Below, in pieces: positions 8,725-16,471 of a DNA stretch of 64,000 nt. Numbering within the stretch: position 1 is the stretch's first letter; every line of letters starts with the position of its first letter. This DNA is from Terriglobia bacterium. GTDB taxonomy: Bacteria; Acidobacteriota; Terriglobia; Versatilivoradales; Versatilivoraceae. Both the position numbers and the translations under genes were made by a program. The stretch is taken from assembly GCA_951813285.1 (NCBI GenBank), contig OX638355.1:1273136-1337135 (forward strand), in the 5' to 3' direction. The notes under the pieces are model-generated. The model worked only from the letters and a program-made list of their open reading frames with translations. It was not told the DNA's origin and searched no databases.

Positions 8725-9420
8725 ATGGGGGTCATGTACAACCGAAACGCTCATATCGGGAGTGTGATACTTGGTCTCATTGCCTTGGCCGCTGTAGCGG
8801 CGTTTCAGCCTGGGTATGGCGGGACTCAGGACATCTCCGAGATTCGGAAGGCGGCAGAGCGGGGAGACGCTGAGGCGCAAGCGCTCCTGGGTGGGTTTTA
8901 CTCCATGGGTTACGGGGTGCCGCAGGACCATCGGGAGGCAGCGAAGTGGTGGCGGAAGGCGGCCGAGCAGGGGCACGCCCGGGCGCAAGCGGGCCTGGGC
9001 GCGTCGTACGTCTCGGGCAAGGGAGTTCCGCAGGACTGGCGGGAGGCTGCGAAGTGGTTACGGAAGGCGGCCGAGCAGGGACACGCCAAGGTGCAACCGC
9101 TCCTGGACGAGTTGTATGTCGAGGGCGAGGGGGTGCCGCAGGACTACCAGGAGGCGGTGCGATGGTGGCGGAAGGCGGCAGAGCGGGGAGACGCCAAGGC
9201 GCAAATGCGCCTTGGCGGGGCGTACGCCAAGGGCAAGTGGGTACCGCAGGATTTGGTAAAAGCCTACGTTTGGTTGAATCTTGCTGCCGCCCAGGGTAGC
9301 AAGTTAGCTGTGGCGGTCAGGGATAAGTTGAGACCGAAAATGACCGGGAAGCAAGTGGCTGAAGCGCAGAAGCTGGCCACCGAGCTCTGGGACCGCATCG
9401 AATCCCCAAAATCGAAGTAA
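8725..9420 (+). CDS. Sel1-repeat protein
   Basis: A 231-residue protein. A hydrophobic N-terminal segment (SVILGLIALAAVAAF) acts as signal peptide or anchor. Four Sel1-like repeats of 36 residues follow, with the cores GVPQDHREAAKWW, GVPQDWREAAKWL, GVPQDYQEAVRWW and WVPQDLVKAYVWL. The repeats are also visible as 108-bp near-repeats in the DNA. Sel1 solenoids mediate protein-protein contacts, often in the periplasm. An upstream TTG (8713) is in frame, but the ATG at 8725 has GGGGG about 6 bp before it and is preferred. A REP-like palindrome starts 4 bp after the stop. Confidence 0.9.
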   Translation: MGVMYNRNAHIGSVILGLIALAAVAAFQPGYGGTQDISEIRKAAERGDAEAQALLGGFYSMGYGVPQDHREAAKWWRKAAEQGHARAQAGLGASYVSGKGVPQDWREAAKWLRKAAEQGHAKVQPLLDELYVEGEGVPQDYQEAVRWWRKAAERGDAKAQMRLGGAYAKGKWVPQDLVKAYVWLNLAAAQGSKLAVAVRDKLRPKMTGKQVAEAQKLATELWDRIESPKSK

Positions 9421-9424
9421 CCTT

Positions 9425-9464
9425 GTTTCACTCTCGAATGATCCGCCCACGAGGGCGGGGGCGG
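9425..9464 (+). repeat. REP-like palindromic repeat, copy 1
   Basis: The core GTTTCACTCTCGAATGATCC is followed by CCGCCC, a short loop and GGGCGG. It belongs to a six-copy dispersed family (others start at 11473, 12004, 18302, 52860 and 53341) and sits directly after the Sel1 stop codon. The rest of 9465-9600 shows nothing recognisable. Confidence 0.85.
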
Positions 9465-9600
9465 AACTTATTTCTGAGATAGGACATTGGGCACACCCTT
9501 CCGGAAAGCAGTGCCGATCCAAAAAAGGCCACGCAGGTCCCTCCCAACTACGCTAAACACGCGGCGGGTCATGACTGACTCCCTCGGCCAATAACACCGC

Positions 9601-10377
9601 TTAATCGGACGGAACAGCGCATACCCATTGGGCGAAGTAGGCGGGAGCCCATTTGCGGGCCAGGTGCATGTTCAGAAGGACAAGACTGCTGTAGGGGAGT
9701 GCCGTCTCCGCTTCCATCCAGGCCTCGGCCGCGGCAAAGGAGGGCAGCTCGGCCAGGCACACCTCATGCCAGTCCGCCTGGGGAGCCATGAGCCGGAAAC
9801 GCTCCAGGCGTATCAACCCGTGGCTTTGGGCGACGGCCTGCAGCCGGCGGACCTGCTCCACCTCTCCGCGCTCCTCGGCCGACAACTCGGCGGCCCCGGG
9901 CAACCAGCGCCGGAAGCTGAGAACCACCAGGCTGGTGGGGTCTATCCGCAAGGATGGAATCCGATGGGGGTCGTCGGCCGCGGCAGGCAATTGCCGCGCA
10001 GGGGGATGGGCGGCTTGGCCAGTGAAGTCACCCTGAGGCCCCCGCCGTGCGAGATGGTACTCGTAGTGGCCGTAACGCCCGTAAGGCGGAGCCATCTCGG
10101 CCTGAATCCAGGCTTCGGCTCCCTCCAGGGAAGGGAATTCGATCAGCCAGAAGCGTTGCCAATGGTCTTGAGGACCGAGCAGTCGAAACCCCTCCAGGTG
10201 CATCAGGCGGTATCGACGCGATACCGACAACATCAGGTCGACATGCTCCTGTGAGAAGGCCTCCTGTTCGCTTTGGGAGAGACGATGCCAGGACGGGAGT
10301 CGGCCTCCCTTGAATAGGACCACCACCGAGTCGGCGGGATCGGCTGAATGTCCGGCGCTCTGACCGCTGGAAGTCAT
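9601..10377 (-). CDS. hypothetical protein with two tandem homologous domains
   Basis: I do not recognise a named family for this 258-residue protein. It consists of two repeats of about 95 residues, roughly 18-112 and 152-250. Each opens with VVLxF/VVLSF, has LxHLEGFRLLGPQ (or LIRLERFRLMAPQ), then W...E(F/L)PSxxxAEAW(I/M)xAE, and ends in a YHLARR/MHLARK strand. This pattern suggests a duplicated ferredoxin-like (dimeric alpha/beta barrel) fold, as in EthD- or YCII-like proteins, but that is inference. It lies 21 bp downstream of a PhyH-family gene on the same strand, so it is probably in its operon and may act on the same substrate. Confidence 0.8.
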   Translation of the reverse strand: MTSSGQSAGHSADPADSVVVLFKGGRLPSWHRLSQSEQEAFSQEHVDLMLSVSRRYRLMHLEGFRLLGPQDHWQRFWLIEFPSLEGAEAWIQAEMAPPYGRYGHYEYHLARRGPQGDFTGQAAHPPARQLPAAADDPHRIPSLRIDPTSLVVLSFRRWLPGAAELSAEERGEVEQVRRLQAVAQSHGLIRLERFRLMAPQADWHEVCLAELPSFAAAEAWMEAETALPYSSLVLLNMHLARKWAPAYFAQWVCAVPSD

Positions 10378-10398
10378 AGGTTCGTCAGTCCCAATTCC

Positions 10399-11181
10399 TC
10401 AATTTCCGTCGGCCTGCTGAAATGGTACGGGATTCCTTGGAAAGTGACCGTATTCGTCCCGACCGCAAACCAGGACCGGCCGGTAGTGTCTTCCCAGAGA
10501 GTTGGCTCGAACCTGCCTGACCCGCGGAGAAATGAATCGAATCGCCAAGCCGCAGCGCCGTCTGCCGGAGCGGTTGGGGTTGCTTCCGTGGATGAGCATG
10601 CCGTCGTGGACCGACATCTGGCCGGCCTTCAACACAAGGTCCACCGTTTGACTCGAGTCGAAGCTCTCCTCGGGGATTTCCTGGTTGATGCTGAGCAGAT
10701 TTCCAGCCATTGCCGACGTTCCGTGGGTCAAAATGCCGTGGCGGTGCGACCCGGGAACGACCCGCATGCAGCCGTTGTCGACATCCACGTCGTCGATGGC
10801 CAGCCAGGCGGTGACCGCTCGCGGCGGTTCCAGTCCCCAGTAGGTCACGTCCTGGTGCCAGGCCACGAACTTGTCGCCTCGGGACTCAGAGGGATACTTG
10901 CAGAAAAAATGGTTGCCCAGGAGAAGGACATCGGGGCCGAGCACCGAACGGATCGCTTCCAGAACCGGAGGATGGGTGCTGAGCCTCCAGACGAACTCAT
11001 GGGTGAAGTGCAGGTTGTTGAGCCCGATTTCGGCTTTGCTCCGTCCCTGGTCGGCTTCCAGGGCGTCGAACTGCGACCGGTAGTCCTTGATCTCGGATTC
11101 CGGGAAGACCTTCAGGCCGGTCAGATATCCCTGGCTTTGCCACAGCTCTGACCAGGAGCGCTGCAGGGTTGTCGTTGGCAT
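10399..11181 (-). CDS. phytanoyl-CoA dioxygenase (PhyH) family protein
   Basis: A 260-residue Fe(II)/2-oxoglutarate oxygenase. The facial triad is clear: WHQD (His109, Asp111) and IHGSNPN (His198), with Arg215 in the 2-oxoglutarate position. The DNGCMRVVPGSHRHG strand is typical of the family. ATG 11181 is preceded by GAGGAGG at 9-bp spacing and is preferred over a GTG 30 bp upstream that would overlap this ribosome-binding site. It heads a likely two-gene operon with the duplicated-domain protein. It is distinct from the other PhyH protein of this window; its HQD motif resembles the bacterial group acting on small hydroxylated metabolites. Substrate unknown. Confidence 0.93.
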   Translation of the reverse strand: MPTTTLQRSWSELWQSQGYLTGLKVFPESEIKDYRSQFDALEADQGRSKAEIGLNNLHFTHEFVWRLSTHPPVLEAIRSVLGPDVLLLGNHFFCKYPSESRGDKFVAWHQDVTYWGLEPPRAVTAWLAIDDVDVDNGCMRVVPGSHRHGILTHGTSAMAGNLLSINQEIPEESFDSSQTVDLVLKAGQMSVHDGMLIHGSNPNRSGRRRCGLAIRFISPRVRQVRANSLGRHYRPVLVCGRDEYGHFPRNPVPFQQADGN

Positions 11182-11472
11182 CCGGTGCGGACCTCCTCGG
11201 GGTTGTTGCACGACGCGGTTCCCGGATAGAGTCGATCCCGGGCGGCCCGGGCTTCGATCGGCTGTGTGCTGAACACCGCCGCGGGCTCAGTCTAATTCAG
11301 TTTGGTGCCAGCCAAGCAATTATTTTGGCCGGTCACGACCGCGGGAGCCCGTGGCGCCGCTGTAGGTGTTTAGGGGGCCCTCGCCCTGCCGATGCGGCAG
11401 AGCCGTCACGCTTGGTGGTCCTTCGTGTCTCTTCATGGATCACTCTTTTTTCTGTTGTTTCAGGCAAGCCGG

Positions 11473-11515
11473 GCCCCCGCCCCCGACGACGGGGCGGATC
11501 ATACGAGGAAGAAAC
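11473..11515 (-). repeat. REP-like palindromic repeat, copy 2
   Basis: Reverse-strand copy. The arms are diverged (GCCCCCG...CGGGGC) but the core GGATCATACGAG and the closing GAAAC are kept. Confidence 0.75.
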
Positions 11516-11533
11516 TGTCGATCGTTTTTAAAG

Positions 11534-11565
11534 ACGAACCACGAATGGACACGAATAGGGATGGA
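11534..11565 (+). repeat. 10-bp-phased CACGAAT array
   Basis: Two CACGAAT units 10 bp apart are followed by AGGGATGGA. The same phrase in reverse orientation occurs at 53176-53212. Confidence 0.75.
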
Positions 11566-11641
11566 CCCCCTTCAATGACCAACCGCGCCCGAAAGTATCT
11601 GCGATATCGTGACCTTGATATCCCGACGTCATGGGAGGGAG

Positions 11642-11799
11642 CCACCCGGGAGCGCGGGCGTCCCGCCCGCAACCTTATTCGTGCAAGCAGCCTGCGATCC
11701 AGGGGCATTCCTTCGAACAGAGCACCAAGCCGGCCTTTGCAGGGTTCGCTACTATGGTGCTAAGTCCTATGCGGGCGAGACGCCCGCGCTCCCGGGTGG
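11642..11799 (+). mobile_element. MITE-like element, copy A
   Basis: A 158-bp element bounded by inverted repeats of about 29 bp that differ at one position. The left end begins CCACCCGGGAGCGCGGGCGT, and the right end is its complement. There is no coding capacity. A diverged but clearly homologous copy lies inverted at 52993-53149, including the internal CAACCTTATTCGTGCAA and AATGGTGC-type segments. No clear target-site duplication was found by eye. Classification as a miniature inverted-repeat element is inference from structure. Confidence 0.75.
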
Positions 11800-12003
11800 G
11801 CGTTCTCCCATTCACTCTTGCTCCTCAGGAGAGCGTGTCGGCTTGCGCGTCACTTGGGCTCACCGGCATTTGCTGCCGCCGCCTACGCGGCGCGACACCC
11901 ATAGGCGATGTTTCCCATGGGCTGACGCCCACGGCTAAGTGCTGCCGCGGCTTCGCCGCTCTCAAGGAAGCCGGCTAAAGCAGCATATTCTCAGGTAAGT
12001 CCG

Positions 12004-12150
12004 GCCCCCGCCCTGCCGGGCAGATCATACGAGAGTGAAACAATCAGAAATCGACCATTCCTTCGCGAGCGTGGTGTCCCGTCACGGTTAACCTCAGCGC
12101 CTTAGTGGCCCTTCGTCGTTCTTCGTGTCCCTTCGTGGATTCCTCTTTTT
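12004..12150 (-). repeat. 147-bp dispersed repeat, copy A (contains REP copy 3)
   Basis: This starts with REP copy 3 (12004-12041) and runs through CAATCAGAAATCGACC to a 10-bp-phased CCTTCGTG array (12101-12145). Its reverse complement recurs at 52751-52897 without gaps. I count about 13 differences by eye, roughly 91% identity. Confidence 0.88.
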
Positions 12151-12153
12151 TCT

Positions 12154-12350
12154 TTGTCTTTTTTCGTTTGTTTCAGAAAAGACAAGTTCCGCCTATTGGT
12201 CACGGAACACTACGCTGCCTGCCGGCTGGCAAGACGGTGAAACGGAGGTGAAATCCCTTTCACCCGGTGCTATTCTTTCAGCACGGGCCGGTCGCGACAA
12301 CCTTTCCGCCCCAGGCGGAACGCGATTCAAAGCTCCGGGTTAAAGCCGGA
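12154..12350 (+). other. series of perfect hairpins upstream of the M24 gene
   Basis: Successive inverted repeats are: TTGTCTTTT/AAAAGACAA (12154-12185), GGTGAAA/TTTCACC (12247-12264), GTGCT/AGCAC (12267-12284), TTCCGCC/GGCGGAA (12304-12320) and TCCGG/CCGGA (12334-12350). The last is followed by a pyrimidine-rich run. It could be a structured leader RNA or another repeat mosaic. No known riboswitch class was recognised. Confidence 0.5.
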
Positions 12351-12394
12351 CTTCTTTTCCTATCGGCTGGTTCGGCAGCAATGGGAGGTCAGGG

Positions 12395-13621
12395 ATGGAA
12401 TCTCAAGCGATATCCAAACAGGAGTTTCAGAGCCGCTACGATCGTGTGCAACGTTTCCTGGAGGAACGGCAGTTGGGGGCCTTGATGGCCTATTCTCCGG
12501 CGCGCGAGCACAAATGGGGCCAGACAGGCCATGTCTCCTATCTGTCGGGTTGGGCCAACGATGACCGGATCGTGGAAACGGTGGTGGTGGTGCCCCGCCA
12601 TGGCGACCCTGTGATGCTGGCTGCCGGAATGCAATTCATGTTCGAGCAGGCCGCGGAGGTGTCTCCGATCGAGGACATGCGGCTGGTGGAAGCCGTCGAC
12701 CCCAATGCGGTGGCGGGTCATCGGGGCGGGAACGGGCACGAAGGACCCCGCGACTTTGCAGGCCAGACCCTGGCAGTCCTGGAAGAAAACGGCCTGGGAG
12801 GGGAAGGGGTGGGTGTGGTCGGGGTGAGCACCATGCCGGCTCCCTTCTACGAGGGACTGGCTCTCGGCCTGGGAGACCGGCTCCATCGGGTGGACGATGT
12901 GGTTTCCCAACTCCGAGCCGTCAAGAGCGAGGCGGAACTGCAGTTGATGCGACGGGCGGCCGAGCTGAGCGACCTGGGTTTTCAAACCATGCTGGAGGTT
13001 GCCAGGCCCGGTATGCCCGGAATAGAAATCGTGGCCGAGATGGAGAGGGTGGCGCGCCGGGAAGGAGCCGACCACGCCAAGTACTGGATGGCTTCGGGCC
13101 CGCCCCCGGACTGGAACGACACCCGGCTCGACATCAGACCCCATGAGCGTATCCTTCAATTCGGCGACCTGATGGCCAGTTGCTCCTACATTGTCTACCA
13201 GGGGTACTGGTGCCACGGGCATCGCACCGGAACCCTGGGAAAACCCTGCGATGCCCTCACCCGGCTGTGTCAGGTGACCCGGGAAGCCCATGATCGGGCT
13301 CAGGAGATTCTGAAGCCGGGCACGCCCGTGGCCGAATTGGGCCGGACCATCCGGGAGCATGTGGCCCCCCACGGTCTGGATCTTCTGGGGGGGAGAATCG
13401 GACACGGCATCGGCATGGATTACAGCGAGCAGCCCGTCCCCTTCGACGACAGCAACCCGGCTCCCATGCAGGCCGGAATGACTGCCGTGATGCACGCCAT
13501 CTTCGGCCTGCCAGGAACCGGCAAGATGTTTGTGCCGCTGGGTGATGTGTTCCACCTCACCGAGGATGGTCCCGAACTGCTGATGGGTTTTCCCCGAACC
13601 CCCTTCGTCGCCGGGCAGTAG
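12395..13621 (+). CDS. M24-fold (creatinase/aminopeptidase P-like) protein
   Basis: A 408-residue protein with the two-domain M24 layout: a creatinase N-like domain (about 1-150) and a pita-bread domain (about 170-400). The usual five metal ligands (D, D, H, E, E) are mostly absent. The DxG strand reads LMASCSY, the GYxxD segment reads GYWCHGHRT, the EPG segment reads VMHAIFG, and only the His of GHGIGMD is kept. Creatinase keeps this fold without metal, so a C-N hydrolase or lyase on a small substrate is as likely as a peptidase. ATG 12395 follows GGGAGG at a short spacing. It is convergent with the next gene (24 bp between stops). Confidence 0.88.
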   Translation: MESQAISKQEFQSRYDRVQRFLEERQLGALMAYSPAREHKWGQTGHVSYLSGWANDDRIVETVVVVPRHGDPVMLAAGMQFMFEQAAEVSPIEDMRLVEAVDPNAVAGHRGGNGHEGPRDFAGQTLAVLEENGLGGEGVGVVGVSTMPAPFYEGLALGLGDRLHRVDDVVSQLRAVKSEAELQLMRRAAELSDLGFQTMLEVARPGMPGIEIVAEMERVARREGADHAKYWMASGPPPDWNDTRLDIRPHERILQFGDLMASCSYIVYQGYWCHGHRTGTLGKPCDALTRLCQVTREAHDRAQEILKPGTPVAELGRTIREHVAPHGLDLLGGRIGHGIGMDYSEQPVPFDDSNPAPMQAGMTAVMHAIFGLPGTGKMFVPLGDVFHLTEDGPELLMGFPRTPFVAGQ

Positions 13622-13645
13622 ACCATCGCCATCGCATCCCGGCCC

Positions 13646-16276
13646 TCAGGCCCTTGACAGGCCATCGATCACCTGGCGGCAGTTCAGGATCTTTTCGGCC
13701 AGGTCCAGCGGCCGGTAGTAGTAGTGGTTGGAGGCCTCGAAGGCGATGGTGGAGTGGCGCCGGGCGATGGAGTACTGAGCCTGGGCAAGCTCGATTTCCG
13801 TCTGGGCGATCTCGATCATCCGCTTGGTAACGCCGGGATCCGTCCCTTGGCTCTGCCGGCGCTTCTCCCTCAACAGATAAAATTCCACCTGGTTGGCTGT
13901 GCTCTGGAAGTGGTGGAGGCAGGTTTGGACGATCGCCAGATCCACCTCCGCGAAAGCCTTTCTTGTCGAGGTTACTTTCTCCGTGCCTCGACGGAAGCGG
14001 AGCAGCCCCTGGAGCCAACCCTCGGCCAGCTTGCGGAACTGCTGCTTCACGACTTCAGGCGGGTAGTCTCCCGACCAGCGTCGGAAATCGTCCTGGGGGA
14101 AGAGCATCATGCTGGATCGGTGCCCGGTGGGGTGGAGGCGCAGCAGGTTGGCCGGCCCGTGCTGGGTGGGAATGTTGTAGATGCGCACCCCGTAGGGGAA
14201 TTCCTGAAAGGCTTGGCTGAACTCGCGCCAGGCCTCCACCATCAGCGGGGCCGCCGCCGGACCGTAACGGCGGGTTGCCAGCTCCATGAGGATGTGCCGG
14301 TTGTCTCCCGCGGGCCGGAAATAGTAGGCCTTGGCCGCCTCCAGGTTGGGCGAGGCATAGCCCCCGCAGGTCCAGGAGGGCATGACGCCGCTGATGCCTG
14401 CCTTGGAGAGCTTCTTGCAGTGCTGAAGGATCAGATCCACCACCGGAATATAGGGCACCGCCGAGATCTCCCAGGTGTTGTTGAATTGCAGCTTGGCCAT
14501 GGTGCGGATTCCCTCCCGGTCGGCCCTGGCCCAGTTGCGCCTGGCCCGGGGGCCGGGCCCCACCACCGAAATCGAGTACTCTCCGACCTCTGTCTCGACT
14601 CCACCCCTAAGCACCGGCTGCTCCCACTCGCTGATGCTCATGAAGCGCACGTCCTTGGGCAGCAGCGGGATGAGCTTTGCTGACAGGTCGTCTCCCCAGC
14701 CCCAGTCCCAGGCAATGACCTCGGCGGTGGAGCCGGCTCTGCGAACCCCTTCCCGAAAGGTGCCGATCAGTTCGCCGATCGCGTCCCAGCTCTTGCGTTG
14801 GGAACAGCGGGGACAACCCTCGGCCCGGGGAGCTTCCCGGCCCCAACTGCTGCCGTGAGAAAAGCAGTTGGTGTGGTTTTCCGACATGGTGATGGAAAAC
14901 CATCCCCCCAGGTCGGGGACCTGACGCATGACATGGGTGAGACTGTCGGCGATCCACCGGCGCACCCTGGGGACGCTGGTGCACATGGCGTGAAAATCCC
15001 GATAGGGGGAGCCCTTGATGTCCGGATGGCGGTCAAAGAACGATGCCGGCATGGCCCGCGGCTCGTTCAGGTAGAGATAGATCCGGATGCCGAACCCCAG
15101 GGCGTGTTCCACCAGCGAGTTGAGCCGTTGCAGGCGTTTTTCCCAGTCCTTGCCGAATTCCGGGAACTCGGTAGAGGGGGCCAGGGTGCTGAGGAGGGAG
15201 TGCATCCAGACTCCGTTGATGCCGGCCCGGGCCAGCGCTTCCAGGTAGGCTCCGGGGAAGGGGTCGATGTCCTCTTCCAGGAGCGGATCTCCGAAGAGCG
15301 CCAGGTAGGAGTAGAGGTAACGGGGATCCCAGGCCGTCTCGCGCCGGACGGTCCCCTTGGGCACAAAGGGTCCGCCTCGAAGCTCCATCCGGTCTTGAAT
15401 CCAGTAGAGGCCCTGCTGGACGTCTTCTTCCTTCTGACCGGTGATCTGCAACTCCCGAGGGCCCACCCGGACTTCGAAACCTCGAGTCGCGCCGGCCCCG
15501 GAGGAGCCCACCCCCATCCGAATGGTTTTCCCACGGGAGGGCGGGGCAGTGGTGATCTCCACCCGGGCTTCCATGGAGCCGCCAAGGTAATCCTGGAAGC
15601 GTCGGGCGACCTGAGCCAGACCGGTCCGGGAGGGCAGAACCAGGCTCCAGCCGCCGCTGAGGTCCACTTCGGCCCGGGTGGCTCTTCGGCCGGCATCGCG
15701 CAGCCGGGGCCGCCTGGTCAGGCTCAGTTCCCGGACGAAGTGGAAGGGCTCCTGACCCGGTTCCTCGAGCCGGATTCCCAGCGTTTCCTTCAGGATCTTG
15801 CGGATATGAGCGGCTCGGCGGAGTTCTTCACCGGTGGGACTGCGATAGAGCAACTCCCCGCAGTCAGGCTTGGACCCCAGCTTGATATCCAGGAAATCGT
15901 CTTCCTTGAGGGCGAATTCGAACTTGGGCCGGTCCCAGCCCAGGAGCTGGATGAGTTGCCGGCGAGGGAGCAGATGCCAGTTCTGGCGGATCACCGTAAT
16001 GTGAAACCGCCTGAGTTGATCGGGGCCCAAGAGGCGCTTCGGGGGAAGACCCATTGAGGCGCCCAGGGCCAGCACGTCGGCTTCGCTGGTCTCCAGCACC
16101 CGAGCGATCCGGGAGGTGTTGGCCAGCTCCCAGTTGCGCCACACGAACTGGAAGACGCGATTGGGAAAATGGGGCTCCGGAATCGGCTGGAGCGAAGCAG
16201 GGGGAGGTTCGCCCGAGCGGCAGCGGCTGAGGCCGAGAGCCAGCGGACCCAGGTATAGAAAATCCCGGCGGTGCAT
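13646..16276 (-). CDS. Tat-exported glycoside hydrolase-like protein
   Basis: An 876-residue protein starting at ATG 16276 (MHRRDFLYLG), which gives a twin-arginine leader; AAGGGG lies 7 bp upstream. The open frame extends 32 codons further without better signals. Residues about 180-340 look like a non-catalytic alpha/beta domain of the type that precedes GH20/GH84/GH67 barrels (GLYWIQDRMELRGGPFVPKG). From about 350 a TIM-barrel-like region follows, with ARAGINGVWMHSLLS, YLYLNEPRA and ITMSENHTNC. The last carries a Glu that could be catalytic. A C-terminal helical region ends the protein. I infer a periplasmic glycosidase, possibly hexosaminidase-like, but cannot name the family. It is divergent from the symporter gene. 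Confidence 0.82.
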   Translation of the reverse strand: MHRRDFLYLGPLALGLSRCRSGEPPPASLQPIPEPHFPNRVFQFVWRNWELANTSRIARVLETSEADVLALGASMGLPPKRLLGPDQLRRFHITVIRQNWHLLPRRQLIQLLGWDRPKFEFALKEDDFLDIKLGSKPDCGELLYRSPTGEELRRAAHIRKILKETLGIRLEEPGQEPFHFVRELSLTRRPRLRDAGRRATRAEVDLSGGWSLVLPSRTGLAQVARRFQDYLGGSMEARVEITTAPPSRGKTIRMGVGSSGAGATRGFEVRVGPRELQITGQKEEDVQQGLYWIQDRMELRGGPFVPKGTVRRETAWDPRYLYSYLALFGDPLLEEDIDPFPGAYLEALARAGINGVWMHSLLSTLAPSTEFPEFGKDWEKRLQRLNSLVEHALGFGIRIYLYLNEPRAMPASFFDRHPDIKGSPYRDFHAMCTSVPRVRRWIADSLTHVMRQVPDLGGWFSITMSENHTNCFSHGSSWGREAPRAEGCPRCSQRKSWDAIGELIGTFREGVRRAGSTAEVIAWDWGWGDDLSAKLIPLLPKDVRFMSISEWEQPVLRGGVETEVGEYSISVVGPGPRARRNWARADREGIRTMAKLQFNNTWEISAVPYIPVVDLILQHCKKLSKAGISGVMPSWTCGGYASPNLEAAKAYYFRPAGDNRHILMELATRRYGPAAAPLMVEAWREFSQAFQEFPYGVRIYNIPTQHGPANLLRLHPTGHRSSMMLFPQDDFRRWSGDYPPEVVKQQFRKLAEGWLQGLLRFRRGTEKVTSTRKAFAEVDLAIVQTCLHHFQSTANQVEFYLLREKRRQSQGTDPGVTKRMIEIAQTEIELAQAQYSIARRHSTIAFEASNHYYYRPLDLAEKILNCRQVIDGLSRA

Positions 16277-16471
16277 GGATTGCCCCTTCGCGGTTGTAGC
16301 TTCGCAGTCGGTTTTTTGGCGCCAGCGGGTCTTATTCCCGGAAAGCCTAACACCGAGCCAATAGGTTGGCAATCATGAGGCTCCCATGTAAATTGTCCGT
16401 ACAAATAGCTCCCAGCCCAACTCCCCAGTGCTTTATTACCGCCGGCAGTCAGGGTGGTAGAATAGCCGCCC

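Larger units (their letters stand above)
11182..12394. other. repeat-rich intergenic region (composite cluster A)
   Basis: About 1.2 kb without a supported gene; short ORFs here run across repeats. In order it holds a 10-bp-phased CTTCGTG array (11417-11445), REP copy 2, a phased CACGAAT array, a MITE-like element, GC-rich small hairpins (about 11870-11970), REP copy 3 with its conserved tail, and a hairpin series up to the M24 gene. The same core module order recurs, inverted, at 52.75-53.38 kb. Confidence 0.8.

Noticed and set aside
11499-11978. Several short ORFs (60-123 codons) at 11.4-12.0 kb
   Set aside because: They run through REP, phased and MITE-like repeats in several frames and have no ribosome-binding sites.
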